A stretch of DNA of 64,000 bases. Origin: Torreya grandis (lineage: Eukaryota > Streptophyta > Pinopsida > Cupressales > Taxaceae). This document shows, piece after piece, positions 11,375 through 27,250 of the stretch. The stretch's first letter is position 1; each line of letters begins with the position of its first letter. The stretch is from assembly GCA_037957365.1 (NCBI GenBank), contig JARHVA010000021.1, positions 129,001 to 193,000 of the forward strand, written 5' to 3'. A program made the translations under genes and the position numbers. The notes below the pieces were generated by a model. That model ran no database searches, had not been told where the DNA came from, and saw nothing but the letters and a program-made list of their open reading frames with translations.

Positions 11375-13889
11375 AGAGCTCATTTTTTAAAAGTCCTTAT
11401 CTCATCTTCTAAATTGCTTCAAAGCAGTCAGTCCTAATCTTGTTTTTATAGGTTAAAAGGATGGTTTGAAAGTTAATGTGGGTGTTTTAACTAATCATGC
11501 ACTTCAATTTGGAGTTTTAAAAATAACTTGGTTAAAATCATTCATACTTCAAATTTGGTGCCTAAAATGAATCTTGAACATGCTAAGTATTGAACACTTC
11601 AAACTTTGAGTTTAAAACAAAATTAGGTGCTTATTATTTCCTTTAGTCTTTTGTGTTATTTACATGTTTTTACAACTTAAGACAAAGGGGTCAAAATATC
11701 ACCACCTAATCTTTCATTTGGTACTTAAAATTGAACTCACTTGTCAAATTTTGTTTTCAATAGTTGTTTAAACTTAGAATTTGATTGGCAAAAAGAGAGA
11801 TGTTGCATGTATGTTCTTCTATCTATCTCCTTTAGGGAAATTTTGAAATCAAAATCACCATCCTTATTTCAAACATGACTAGTCCAAGGCATAGAAATAA
11901 TTTCATCTAAAACACTCCTTGAAAACTCACAATAGTTTGGGTGATCTTGAAACAACCCTAAAGTCTTTCTATTATTCATTTATTTTATTGCATCTTAGCT
12001 TGTGAGGGGGAGTTCATTACCTCTCACAAGTTATATAAGGAAGATTTTAATTGAAGTTTCATATCTTGATAATGACTTTAACCACACCCACTAAGATCAG
12101 AGGTTTAAGTGGTTATACCACCTTATAGTGTTGGAGTTGCACACAGGATGTATCTACACTTTGGACATTGCACTACACTGAGCAAGCAATGGATGTAGTG
12201 GTTGAAAAAAAAGACAATACCTTTTTACAACAAGACAAGTTCCACAGACACCTAATTTAAGTGTGTTTATTTTGTAATGTGATGTGAAATTCATTGGGCA
12301 ATTGATCCATCTAGACATTCAAAAACTTGTAGATCTTAGACAAATCACCACTTATCGTGAAAGTGTTATTGGTGCAAGGTGCGCATCAAGGTCTATGTCA
12401 TAGTATTGTCACTTGAAATAAGGGGGATGTAAAAAACCTACTATATAATGTGCATTTTGATTTTTGGATGAACACTAAAAACCTCTCAAATGATGTATAC
12501 TGATAGATTCCAACAATACTAAGCAACCTTTTTAGTTTAGGACTTAAGAGCAATTAATTAGTTGGTTTTATCCTAGATTAAAGTTTTGTTTGGAGTCAAA
12601 ACTTGGTGTGAACAAATGATAAAAACCAAAACACATAATCCTCATTTTCCTTTGAAAAATTATGCATTATGCTACCCATGTGAATCATCAATTCGCTTTG
12701 TTCAAAGTTCATCAAAGCTTGGAGTCATATCATCCACTTTGGCATAGTTATGCTACCCAATTGAGTCTAGAATTTTACCAAATATTTTTTAAATTCCTTC
12801 ATTTATAATTCAAATTCAAAATTGTACCTTTATAATTTCATAGGCTTGATGTGATAAGTGGGTTTTCCATTTTAACTAAACTTGAGGGAACTTAGGTTCA
12901 ATTTCTAATTTGGGTTGAAGGCTATTTAAGACTAATAATCATTATCATCACTTGATAGAATTAAGTCATTTTGTGTTAAACACTTTCACTTTGAGTCTAT
13001 GCACCAAAATTTTTTATTTTACCATCCTATTTCCATTAAGATCATTTGAATACATAATTTTTTGCCTTAGAGATATTGCCAAAACTTTGAAGATATGTAT
13101 GTCATTTGAGTTAAGAAAGGTAGTGTTACATTGCCAAATTTGTGAGAAACCATATTTTCATTAGAGAGTTTTTGAAACAAACATTTTGTCATGTCTTTTA
13201 AGTAGTTAAGCATTGTTACACTGCCTAAAACATTTCAAACATTGTTTCATAGACCTTTTTTCATAGAGTTCAAGTTTGTACACATTTTAAAATCCAATCC
13301 AAGTATACATTTGTGAATCTTTGTCTAGTGCAGTTATGCAATTCAAATTTGTCTGGCCTATTTGTCAAAAGAACCAAGTTTTATACCATTATTTGTGAGA
13401 AAACAAAATATCTCTAAAGTGCCTTTTGTTTCATAACTTATACCTATTTAATTGAGTTCATTTCCAAGATTCAAATGCCTAGTTTTTGTTAGAAGTGTTT
13501 CAAATATGCTAGATTAAAAATATCATCTATTTCAAAGTCTAGCTTTTGATGCTATTTGGCCAAGATTCCTATCACATGCCTTGTTTGAGTCTAGATTTTG
13601 ATGCGTGTTTGGCCAAAAGACCTAGAAATAGTTTATTTTCCTAGTTTAGACTAATTTGAAACACTCTGACCTTAGAGTTTGGCATTCGATTTTAGGTCCA
13701 TTTACTTGATCCTTTTGTATAAGACATGTAACATTAGATACTTAATGGTATCTTGTTTTATCATAAATCATTGCATAAACCTTTCCATCCTTTTGAAAAA
13801 TCTAGACCAATTTTTAATATCATCTTTTACACATTGTCTTTTTAGAGTTTGTATAACTCTCTTCCTTTTCTATCGCAAAAACATTTATT
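11375..13889 (+). other. G1 leader, no gene seen
   Basis: AT-rich sequence between the minisatellite and the first gag codon. I see no domain, RNA or element edge. Together with the part before the minisatellite, the leader is ~3 kb once the solo LTR is removed, which is long but plausible for a Tat/Ogre-type element. Short open frames at 12952 and 13679 show no family resemblance. Confidence 0.5.
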
Positions 13890-17700
<3,811 letters not shown>

Positions 17701-18180
17701 TAAGGGGTATTAATAATACCTTCTTATTTAATCCTAGATTGAGCACCAATCTATCTAGACCATTAATTAACAATACCACTTAGCCAAATTACATGGATAA
17801 TTCTTATTTAACTTGGGACCACATATAGGTAAATCAAAAAATAGGGATCCCACTTTTATACCTTATACTGATAACTCAACCTTACCCCATGACCACACAC
17901 AAGTACACTGGCAAATAAAACTTGTTCTATCTAGTCTCACACCATCACCATCATTTATTAGAAATCATGGTACTATATTCAATCTTGAGTTTAAAATCAT
18001 AACTTAGAGGTCAAAGACTACCATCCCATGCTCACATCCATCTGCTACCTCACCCATTATCCAACCAACCATTCAACCTCAGAAAAAACATTTAATATTG
18101 TCTAAGACAAGAAGTTTGATATTGTGGAACAATTGCAAAAGACACCAACCCAAATATCTATTTTAGATTTGTTCTGAACA

Positions 18181-18770
18181 TTGACAATCCACAAGAACAT
18201 TTTGAATGAGTTCTTAACCCAATCCACTATTATCAGTGGCATATCCCTTGATAAATTTCAAACTTTGGTTAGACACCTAGCTCCTTCCCAACAAGTCACA
18301 ATCAATCAAAGTGATATGTCTACCTTTAGCCTACTCCATAATAATCCCGTATACATAGAAATTTATATAAAGTGGCATAAAGTGAATTATGTCCTTATAA
18401 ATAATGGATTAGGCCTCAACATAGTGTCTCTAAAGCTCATCAAGCTTCTTGGGTACACAATGATAGATTTACAACAAAAAATGATAACTATCAAAGCCTA
18501 TGATAATCAAGAGAGAGAATCATAAGGCACCATTAGCCTGCCAGTTATCATTGGACCTTTAACCCATGATACACTTTGACATGTGCTTGATCTTGAGTTA
18601 TCATATAATATGCTTCTAGATAGGCCTTGGTTACATGAGATTCATGTACTCCCATCATTGTTACACCAATGTATCAAGTTCTCCCACTTAGGGATGGAAG
18701 TAAATATTTCAAGATATTTTCACCCATATGAACACTACAAACATCTCAAGGCCGAGTTTCAAAGCTAAAA
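18181..18770 (+). pseudogene. G1 pol: retropepsin-type protease
   Basis: The frame from 18181 contains NYVLINNGLGLNIVSLKLIK at the place of the catalytic DNG-S-LN motif; the catalytic Asp is Asn here. It then reads to a stop at ~18,523 and resumes (18583) with LSYNMLLDRPWLHEIHVLPS and LHQCIKFSHLG, which is the conserved C-terminal half of Tat-type proteases (YN-LLGRPW...PSSLHQ-IKF). The enzyme would have processed the Gag-Pol polyprotein. The lost Asp and the stops make it inactive. Confidence 0.8.
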
Positions 18771-20040
18771 TTACCAATATGAAATGAATCTAAGTTCCAA
18801 GCCAGATAAAGGAAATGCCATACTTATTGATTCTCTAGAGGACAATTGCATAGATTTTAATACCTTGGATTTCCTTTCCCACATGCCACCTCCTAAAGCT
18901 TCCAATCATTACACCATTTCAATTAATGGCCTAGGAGAATAGTTAACACATGATACTTGCCATATTTCTAATATTCCTTAGAATCTAAAGACTTTTGGAA
19001 AACTAAATTTACCCCACACATCCATTGGAAACAAAAGAGCAAAAATAAATGACCTATCATGTTTTTACCAGCATCTAGCCTAGAACTAGACCCTCTCGAG
19101 GGAGATGAATCATGGTTATATAATGACAACCAAGTTAATTTTTATATGAGTACAAAGTATCATATTCCTAATAGGATCATGGAGAATCAAGACTATGAAA
19201 GAAGAGGCCTCAAACTGAATCAATAAGGAAACATTAAGCCAATTTCCATGACCAAATATAAAAGACCCTATGAACTTGGATTTAAACCACCTGAGGGTGA
19301 CCCCACATATCTTATTCATGTTCCATCACCAGTGACTAGTGATGATGATGCCAATATCAAAATAGAGTCTAATCATAGCCTTATCTTTGATGACCTAGCT
19401 GAACTAACCTATTTGATAATAATTCCATTTGCACCCTTACCCTAATCATTCATCAAAACCCATTGTCATTATACTATCCCCAATTGATAGATTGGGAGCA
19501 ACAAGAATCTAGTTTATCGATTGATGAGTTTCCTAACAATGAGGCATTTTATGATTTTCTAGGATTTAGAAATAACATTCTAATAGGAGATCATAAATTA
19601 GGATTCTCAATCACATTGGATCATGAACCTATTTTGGAGAGTGGGTGAACACCCTTAGCCAAAAACAAATAAATAAAACATTGAGGTCCCAAAGTGAAAA
19701 CCTCTTTGAGGCACTTTCTGACCAGGGAAAAAGTAAAGATAAAGGCTAATATAGTGGTGAAAACCTATTTTAGGTACCATTAGATGGGGATGTTCATTAT
19801 TCTTCAAATTTAGACTAGGAGACCACCAAAGATGAACTTGCCTATAGATCTGAGTTCAATTTTGAGCAACAATAAGTATTTGATCAAATTCTTCAAGAAT
19901 TTATGACTATTTTTGTCACATGACTAAATATCCCATTAGGGCATTTGGATTCATCACACCTAGGTGAAGTTGAAGATCAAGTCCTAATAGAGGACCCTGA
20001 TATCATCCAATAGTTCAAGTCTTTGCCTACTATCCTAGAA
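18771..20040 (+). pseudogene. G1 pol: linker between protease and RT
   Basis: Several open stretches (for example 19248-19648, with PYELGFKPPEGDPTYLIHVP) lie where plant Tat elements have a long acidic linker between protease and RT. I recognise no enzymatic domain. Stops and frameshifts break it every ~60 codons. Its assignment comes from position, not from a motif. Confidence 0.5.
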
Positions 20041-20910
20041 GATGGCTTGACCCTTTTAGTCAAAGATAAAATAGAGATAAACATTAGGACTCCATCAGAC
20101 TTGAAATGGATAAAATTAGGCACATCCCTCATTGAAGAGGAATGTGAAGTCTTTACATCTCTATTGAGATAATTTGTAGATATCTTTGCATGGGTTTATT
20201 CTAACATGTCAAGTTTAGACCCCGCTTTGGTTTTATATGACCTTGTGGTAAATCTTGATGCCAAACTAGTTAAGTAAAATTTATGTAAGATACATCCTTG
20301 CATTGCTGTATTAGTAAAGAAAGAGTTGGAAAACTCTTAGAAGCATGATGTATTCGATCCATTGACTACTCAGAATGGATATCTAATGTTATACCTATTA
20401 ACAAAAAGCCTATAGGAATCATAATCTATACTTATTTTTGAGACATAAACAAAGATTTCCCTAAGGATGAATTTTCATTGCCTAATATTGACATTATCTT
20501 TGACTCCATGATAAGTTATGAGATGCTTTCACTTATGGATGGCTTTTCAGGATACAACCAGATCAAAATAAAACCAAAAGATCAACACAAAACAACATTC
20601 ACCACTCCATAGGGAACATTCTATTATTAGGTAATGTTGTTTGGTATTAAGAATGGGAGAGCCACCTATAAAATAGCCATGAATATCATATTCCATGATA
20701 TTTTTTAAGACTACATCAATGACATACTAGGCAAATCAAAAACCAAGGCCGACCATCCAACAGTGTTACATAGAATATTTGAAAGACTACGTGAGTACAA
20801 AGTCTGACTAAATCCAAAGAAATGTGTGGTTGGAGTAACATCAAAAAAATTACTTGGCTTCGTCATGTCTCATAGGTGCATTTAATTCAATCCAACCAAA
20901 GTCCAAGCTA
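20041..20910 (+). pseudogene. G1 pol: reverse transcriptase
   Basis: The pre-RT part has FVDIFAWVYSNMSSLDPAL. The RT core follows in frame: LPNIDIIFDSM, EMLSLMDGFSGYNQIKI (motif A, catalytic Asp present), DQHKTTFTTP-GTFYY with TGG to TAG damage, and GIKNGRATYKIAMN. The catalytic box at 20712-20723 reads Y-I-N-D where Y-V-D-D is expected, so one of the two catalytic aspartates is Asn. LREYKV-LNPKKCVVGVTS and KLLGFVMS complete the palm. At least six in-frame stops are present. Family: Ty3/gypsy, Tat/Ogre group. Confidence 0.9.
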
Positions 20911-21540
20911 TAACATAGATGCCACCACCAACCAATTTCAAGAAACTCCATAGTTTTCAAGGCAAGATCCAATCAATCTGATGCTTCATATCTCAGTTAG
21001 CAGACAAGTTTCATCCATTTACAAATATTTTGAAGAAGGGAGTTGTATTCCATTAAGATAATCACTACCAAATAGCTTTTCAATAGCTAAAATATTACCT
21101 AACAAATCCCCCTATTTTTTTACTCCTATGCTAGGAAAACCATTTTTATTGTACTTATCAGCTATAGATAATTCCTTGGGGGTACTTCTAGCTCAACATG
21201 ATGACAATGGAAAAGAGCATGCAATATACTACTTAAGCTATACATTGGTCATGTATGAACATAACTATACACCTATTGAAAAAGCATGTTTAGCCATGGT
21301 ATTCATAGCTCATAAATTGTGATACTACATGTTGAACAATAAGACCATGGTCATTTCAAAAGTAGTTTCGCTCAGGTGTCTACTATCTAAAATAGCTTTA
21401 CAAGGTAGAATGGCCAAATGGATCATGCTTATTAGTGATTTTGACATCAAATACATCAATAAAAAATCCATTAAGGGGCAAATTATTACAAATTAGCTTG
21501 TTGAAGCACCCCTTGCAGACATAGAGTGATTCACATTCCA
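20911..21540 (+). pseudogene. G1 pol: RNase H of the gypsy type
   Basis: The thumb/connection part is followed by PFLLYLSAIDNSLGVLLAQH, AIYYLSYTLVMYEHNYTPIE and KACLAMVFIAHKL. These are the first strand (catalytic Asp as AID), the linker and the helix of the RNase H that directly follows RT in Ty3/gypsy elements. A later piece near 21,350-21,480 reads like the DFDIKYINKKSIKG boundary to the next domain. The frame changes relative to RT (an indel near 21,000), and several stops follow. Confidence 0.82.
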
Positions 21541-21589
21541 ATTTATTTATGAATCCATAATGACCATCATTGAAATACCTCTTGAAGAG

Positions 21590-21990
21590 AATCACTAGAA
21601 TTTGTATTTTGATGGATCATTCACAACACATGGATCAGAGGCAGGACTTTTATTTATTAAACCATAGGGGGATCTAATCCCTAAATCATTTAGGATCAAT
21701 TTTCCTTATACCAATAACATGGATAAATATGAAGCACTTATTGTAGGGCTTCACCAAGTGATACAATGGAATGTATCTCATCTCAAGGTTTATGGTAATT
21801 CTTAGTTAATCATCAATCAAGTTACAAACTACTTTTATATCAAAGATGACAAGTTGGTTCCATATAAGGCCATGGTCGACACTCTTAAACAATAGATTAC
21901 TGACATTTAGTTTAATCGTATACCAAGGGTAAGTAATAAAACTATAGATGTTATGGCCACTATTGGATCTTTGATTCAAAAAATAGACAA
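21590..21990 (+). pseudogene. G1 pol: additional RNase H domain (Tat/Ogre hallmark)
   Basis: Read from about 21,596: NLYFDGSFTTHGSEAGLLFI (catalytic Asp in FDG), then GDLIPKSFRINFPYTNNMDK and YEALIVGLHQVIQW (catalytic Glu in YEAL), LKVYGNS-LIINQVTNYFYI (GDS-L-NQ with Asp to Asn) and RIPRVSNKTIDVMATIGSLI (the H-P-..N--AD-LA-L region). This second RNase H, downstream of the gypsy RNase H and before integrase, is known in plant Tat/Ogre retrotransposons. Four or more stops. Confidence 0.87.
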
Positions 21991-22149
21991 AGCTAGAAAG
22001 TATCAGTTCTTCATCAATAACTTGTTTGCACCAGCTCATGAGCTTTCCACTATCATCAGGATTTGTGATATTATTGGTCCTAGTTATATCTGGTACTCAG
22101 ACCTTTATAAGTACCTTCATGACCAATTTTTACCACTTGACCTCTCCTA

Positions 22150-23083
22150 AAAACAAACTAAATCCTTCATCCATCAAACCACTCATTATACCTTACTTAG
22201 ATAAACCCTTTATCACCATAGTTTTGAGAGAATTCTACTTCATTATTTAACTTCAACATAATCTACACTACCATTACAAGAAGTTCATGGAGTGTGGAGC
22301 CCACACTAGCGGGTCTATCCTATCCAAAAATATCTTTCATATTAGTTATTATTGGCCCATAATGGATGTAGATGTAGATGCATATGTAAATAAGTGTGAC
22401 AAATGTCAATGGCATGCTAATTTGATTCATACCCTAGCCAAGCCTCTAAAACCAATGTTGACACCATGGCCATTTGCTACATGGGGCCTTGACCTCATTG
22501 GAAAGATTAATACCACCTCATCTAATGGACATAAACATATCCTTACTACTATCAAATATTTCACTAAGTGTGTTGAAGTTATACCCCTCACATGACTAGA
22601 AAACAAATTTCCAAGTTCATCTTCAACCATCTCATCTATCACTATGGTATCCCCTCTAAAATTATATCTGATAATGGAGGATCATTCAAGAACAAGGATG
22701 TTGATAAGCTATGTTTTAAATACAACATCAAACAACATTTTTCTATGGCATATTACCTTCAAGGTAATGGCTAGGTTGAAGCATCAAATAAAACCATTGT
22801 CAACATTCTCAAAAAGATTGTCAATGATGTTGGTTACAATTAGCACCTTCAGATATTTTTTTCCCTTTGGGAATACCATGCCAATCATCGTACCCCCATA
22901 GGAACCACTCCATACTCACTTATTTATGGTACTAAAGCCATACTTCCTATTGAGGTTGAGTTACCTTCACTATGAATATATTTCAAGCATGTCTTAGATG
23001 ATCATGACAATCGAGCAGCTTGCCTACAAGAGCTAGACATACTTGATGAAAAATGCATAGTTGCACTTAATAATCTTTAGGCA
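22150..23083 (+). pseudogene. G1 pol: integrase, N-terminal and core parts
   Basis: The HHCC zinc region (HYKKFMECGAH...CDKCQWH) is followed by LTPWPFATWGLDLIGKI, which carries the first Asp of the DDE triad. A one-base shift near 22,595 moves the frame. SKIISDNGGSFKN (second Asp) and QGNG-VEASNKTIVN (Glu) follow, then YSLIYGTKAILPIEVELPSL and RAACLQELDILDEKCIVALN. The frame stops abruptly at 23083, where G2 is inserted, and resumes at 39059 in the same frame. So a single integrase gene is cut by 15.97 kb of foreign DNA. Confidence 0.92.
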
Positions 23084-23122
23084 TGTTGTTCCCAAAATCT
23101 ATCACTCATTTTTGGGACAACA
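23084..23122. repeat. Hairpin at the tip of the G2 LTR
   Basis: The LTR's first 14 bases, TGTTGTTCCCAAAA, are followed 12 nt later by TTTTGGGACAACA, a near-perfect inverted repeat (one base missing). The same structure is present in the 3' LTR at 36165-36203. Confidence 0.75.
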
Positions 23123-23895
23123 TATAAACTATTTTGGTCCTACAATCCAAAATTATCTCTTCCCTTCCCACAAATTTGTTCTAAACATTCAAATTCCTCA
23201 TTTTTCAAGCTTTTTCAATTAAAAGACAAGCAGGTTCAATAGGTTCAATGGCTTCAATAGGAAAATTATCACAAAGGGGAAAGTTCCCAACATTTAGGCA
23301 TTTTCAAGCTTGGTTCAACGGCTCGGTTCAACCAAAAATGTTCATCAGCAAGCTTCAAACAAAGGATTGAACCATTGAACCATTAAACCATTAAACCTCG
23401 CTTCCAAAAGGTTCAAAGGTTCAACGGGTTCAAAGGTTCAATGACGTCGGCAAACTCAAGAAGTTAAGCACTTCAACAGAAGTTCAAAGTTCAACTACTC
23501 CAAAAAGTTTAACTGCTTCAAAAAACTTAGAAGAAAAGAAGGCTTCAATGGAACAAAGGAATGAACTATTGAACCTTGAACCAAAATGGTTCAACGGGTT
23601 CAACGAGTTCAACAGGTTTAATGGGTTCAAAGAGATCAAAAGACTTGGAAGAAAAGAAGGCTTCAGACACAAGATTGAACTATTGAACCGTTGAACCAAA
23701 GTTGGTTCAATTAGTCAGTTCAAAGGATTGCCCCAAAGATGAAGGAACAAGTGCCCTTACAGAGGGTAGTGAACTAAAGGCAAGTGCCCTTGCAGAGGGC
23801 AAGGAACATTGATTCAAAGATCAAAGAGAAGGCCAAAAGGGAAAGGTTTCTTTTGGATTTTTCATCTAAAGAAATTACTAAGTAAAGGAGCTAAA

Positions 23896-24130
23896 AGAAT
23901 TCCTTCGAAAAGATTTTCCATGGAAGAATTTCACAAAGGCAAATCCTTCGGACAAAATGTCTAAAGGAATTCCTTTGGACAAAATGTCTGAAGGAATTCC
24001 TTCAAACAATTTTCCCAAAGGAATGATCAAAAGCCTGGCAAAAAAGTGGCTAAGGCAAGGGAAGGAAAGATTTCCTTCAGACAAAATGTCCAAAGGAATT
24101 CCTTCGGACATTTTGTCTAAAGGAATTGAA
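23896..24130. repeat. Array of AAGGAATTCCTT / GACAAAATGTC palindromes in the G2 LTR
   Basis: A ~27-bp unit (AAGGAATTCCTTTGG followed by ACAAAATGTCTG) occurs about five times, partly interrupted, with GGAATTCC and GACA-AAA-TGTC both self-complementary. Because of the symmetry, both strands stay open and encode similar peptides around SEGIPSD. The 3' LTR keeps the array at ~37,012-37,216. Confidence 0.75.
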
Positions 24131-25775
24131 GAAATAGACCCTGAGGCTACCAAAAAAATCCTAAAGGGTAGGTACCCTTGTGGGGGGTTCTCAACACCAA
24201 GAAAAAGGACATTTCTCAAGGCCCGAAGGGACACCTTCCCTTTGGGGTGTTCCAAAGGCTTGATAAAGATGAAGGAAAAAGCTTTGAAAGACTTAAACAA
24301 AAGAAGACTTCAAAGAACAAGGATTGAACCGTTGAACCTTGAACCAAATGGTTCAACAGGTTTAAGGGTTTAAAGGTTTAACCAATTCAATAAAGTTTGA
24401 AAGACTTAGCCTAAACGAAGGATGTTGAGAAAGAGAATGAACTAATGAACTGATTGAACCTTGAACCAAAAGAGTTCAAAATTCAATGGTTCACAGGTTC
24501 AAAGGTTCAAAGAAAGCACCAAGTAAAGGAAAGAAATGGATGATTCCAGAGATTGGTTCAAAGGGATGGTTCAACCAAAGAGCAAGGAAGTGATTGAATC
24601 AATGAACTAATAAAGACCACCTAAACCGATGAACCATTAAACTTTCAAAGGTTTAAAGGTTCATGGTTCAATATGGTTCAAATGACCAACAACCATTGAT
24701 GTCCCCACGGATGTCAAATTTAAGGTAATGGAATATCCGTTAAATTTCAAATATAATGCAAAAATTGAAGGATGAGCCAAGTGACTAGCTAAAAAGGGAA
24801 CTCAAGAGCTCATATTGCTATAGGGAAGAGAGAACAATACAAAAATATCTATAAGGGAGTTATTTCCAATAGGTGAAACAATTTACCAAGTTGTCATCTG
24901 AGCACACCAAATCAAGGATGTAGCCTATTTTTATTCTATGAAGTAATGGCAAAGTGGGAAACTGCACAGGCATCAGAAAAATGACCAAACAACCCATGCC
25001 AAGGAAGAGACATATAAGATTAATGGGCACACCATAATTAAGGGAATGCACTATTTGAAGCATGGCCCCTTAATAAAACTGAAAATACATTCAAGGCATT
25101 GAATGCAGTATGGGTCGTTTCATGGAAAAAAATGCCAAGCCTTTCTTGGCTGCCATATATTATAATCTCTTATTTTATGAGAAGGAGATCTTTCCAATAT
25201 AGAAGAAAAACTCTACCCAAATTGAAAGGTGATTGCTGAGACTTTGAACTCAGATTGTTGATCATATTACTTTATCTAAATGAGAAAGCAAGTTACTTTT
25301 AGACTTTGTGATGTTATATCTTGTGTTATCTTAGGAAATTGTTCTTATGTCCATTTCGTAGGAGCATTCTTGTTTATTTAATTTAACAGGAAAAACTAGT
25401 GGAAGTACTCAGGAAGGTGTCCTGAAGCCAGTTGTGGAAAGACTTTGTGCTATCACAGTTGTCTTCAGTGTGTTTTTAGTTTCTTTTTGTGTAAAGGATC
25501 TTGGGATGAATATTTCCCCCATTATCCTTTGTATTTCACTATTTGGGTAGTTGAGGTGGAGACTTTGTGTTCCATTTCATCTTGCTAGTTATTGTGCTTT
25601 TGTTACCAGTTACTTGTCACTACCTAAAAGAACTCCTGTTGTTTTCTACAAGATCACTTCTAAAAGAAGAGAAGTGCCTTCAGTATTTTCACTAGGATTT
25701 TATCTTTTGTTTATGAACATCATCTCTAAAAAAAGAGAGATGGATGGTGTTATCTTACCCCTAAGTGTTATTTTC

Positions 25776-25797
25776 TACTTATATATATAGTATATAA
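25776..25797 (+). promoter_or_regulatory. Possible TATA region of the G2 LTR
   Basis: TATATATATAGTATATAACA lies ~160 bp before the LTR end and is conserved in the 3' LTR (~38,877-38,894). The position fits a U3/R boundary, but no start site is known and AT-rich repeats are common here. Confidence 0.35.
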
Positions 25798-25962
25798 CAC
25801 CTCATAGTTATAAGGGAAACTCCCCTTGATGAGAGGAGAGATTGTCCATCTCTGATGTGGTAAACCTACACATTTGGCCAACCAATATCCCTATGCTATG
25901 GTTGAAGAGATCTATTTTGCTCATCAGTTAGCTGTTGACAAAATATTCACCCAACAGCTTTT

Positions 25963-25980
25963 TAGCGACTCTGCTGGGGA
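25963..25980 (+). promoter_or_regulatory. G2 primer-binding site
   Basis: TAGCGACTCTGCTGGGGA starts 6 nt after the 5' LTR. With the second base as G (TGG) it would pair with a tRNA CCA end. TGGCGACTC-type sites are, as I recall, attributed to tRNA-Arg in Ogre/Tat elements. It differs from the G1/N1/N2 type. Confidence 0.6.
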
Positions 25981-26339
25981 AAGAACAAGTAGTTTGAAGC
26001 CTCAAGCTTTAAGCTAAAGCAGGGCCAGTTCTTTTCCATTTTTATTTTGCAATCTAGAAACTCCACACTGTACTAGAATTTAGAAAGCTCAAGGTGTTGT
26101 TGACCCTATTTTTGAGTTGGTGTAGTAGGGCAATTTTGATTTGTTCCCTCCCCAACTTCAAGTTCAATGATCCAGGAGTGTTCTTCCTACCCATACCAAG
26201 ACACCAACACAAGGCAGAGCTTCTTTTTTTACTGTTAGTAGAGCTTTGCCTATTCATACTCCACCCAGATTTGTTATCCCCCTTTTCCATAATCAAATCA
26301 TGGTAGTTTAAGGCCCCTAGGGTAACTATTTTGGTCCAC

Positions 26340-27250
26340 TCAATCTTACTCCACCTCTACATGAGCTTCCACGTAGTTCAAGGAAGAATTTCCCCAAATT
26401 CTTTGGTGATGGGAGAATTCATCCTAATGAACATATTGCAGCCTTCAACATAGCCTATGGTGTGATAGGTGTAGAATTCAAAGATGTAGCAGTCAGGCTA
26501 TTTGTGGAAACACTACAAGGCACTACTATAGACTAGTTATACCATTTACAAGCTAGGTCAGTGACTGACTGAGACACTCTTAAAGCTAAATTTGAAGCCA
26601 GGTTCAAGCTTGTAGAAGATGTGCATGCCTTGCTGGCCTAGATCACACAAATGAAGAAGGAACCTTATGAACCAATGAGAGACTTCATTTCCAAGTTTGA
26701 CAAGCTGAGGAACCAAATTCCTACATTTACTCAGCCAACACTTGAGAACCTTAAATTCTTCTTCATCAACTCACAGCTACCTGAAGTGAGTTTTCTGCTG
26801 AGGCGTGTTGGCCATATAGACCTTGCTATTGCTCAAGACTTGGCTACTGAGGTGGAAGATGACCTTATCTTGGTAAAAAAGATAAGGAGAGATCCAAATA
26901 GAGATAAATCTTCTTCATCTTCTAAATACTCACCTATAGTCACCACTGATCCAATGGTGCAGACGCTGGCAAATGAGTTGCTTACTCTTAGAAATAAAAT
27001 GGTGCAAGGGATGTCTTCTACCCCTTCATACAGAGATTTACCAAGGAGGACATTCCCAAATCAATCATACCAAGGCAATGCTACTAGGAATCAAGGGCAA
27101 ACAAATCATCTTCCTCCCCCACAGGGGAACCTTGCCATTGAAGCACCTCCAACCAATTCAATAGTTGGATATCTTGAAGTAGAATCAAATTTCTCCTTCC
27201 AACTTGAGTTAAACCCAAAATATGACACTAATCTCTTCATAGAGGAATAA
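26340..27250 (+). pseudogene. gag: G2 gag
   Basis: Retrotrans_gag-type capsid: LPRSSRKNFPKFFGDGRIHP, EHIAAFNIAYGVIGVEFKDV, AVRLFVETLQGTTID, then FKLVEDVHALLA, MKKEPYEPMRDFISKFDKLR and RRVGHIDLAIAQDLATEVED. The true start codon is not clear. In-frame stops stand where Trp, Trp and Gln are expected (26,534-26,640). A Ser-rich linker and a Pro/Gln-rich tail follow, without an evident zinc knuckle. The stop near 27,248 probably replaces Gln; the frame continues open into the protease. Gag would form the virus-like particle. Confidence 0.85.

Larger units (their letters stand above)
23084..25956 (+). repeat. G2 5' LTR
   Basis: 2,873 bp, TGTTGTTCCCAAAATC...CACCCAACA, matching 36165-39053 throughout with perhaps 10% differences. 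The left part is dominated by GGTTCAA/TTGAACC words in both orientations (23,230-23,720 and 24,320-24,690). Open frames here (23957-24373 plus, 23878-24300 minus) come from palindromic repeats and recur in the other LTR. Confidence 0.93.

Noticed and set aside
23957..24373. 138-codon frame and its minus-strand counterpart
   Set aside because: Inside the G2 LTR; open on both strands because of palindromic repeats.
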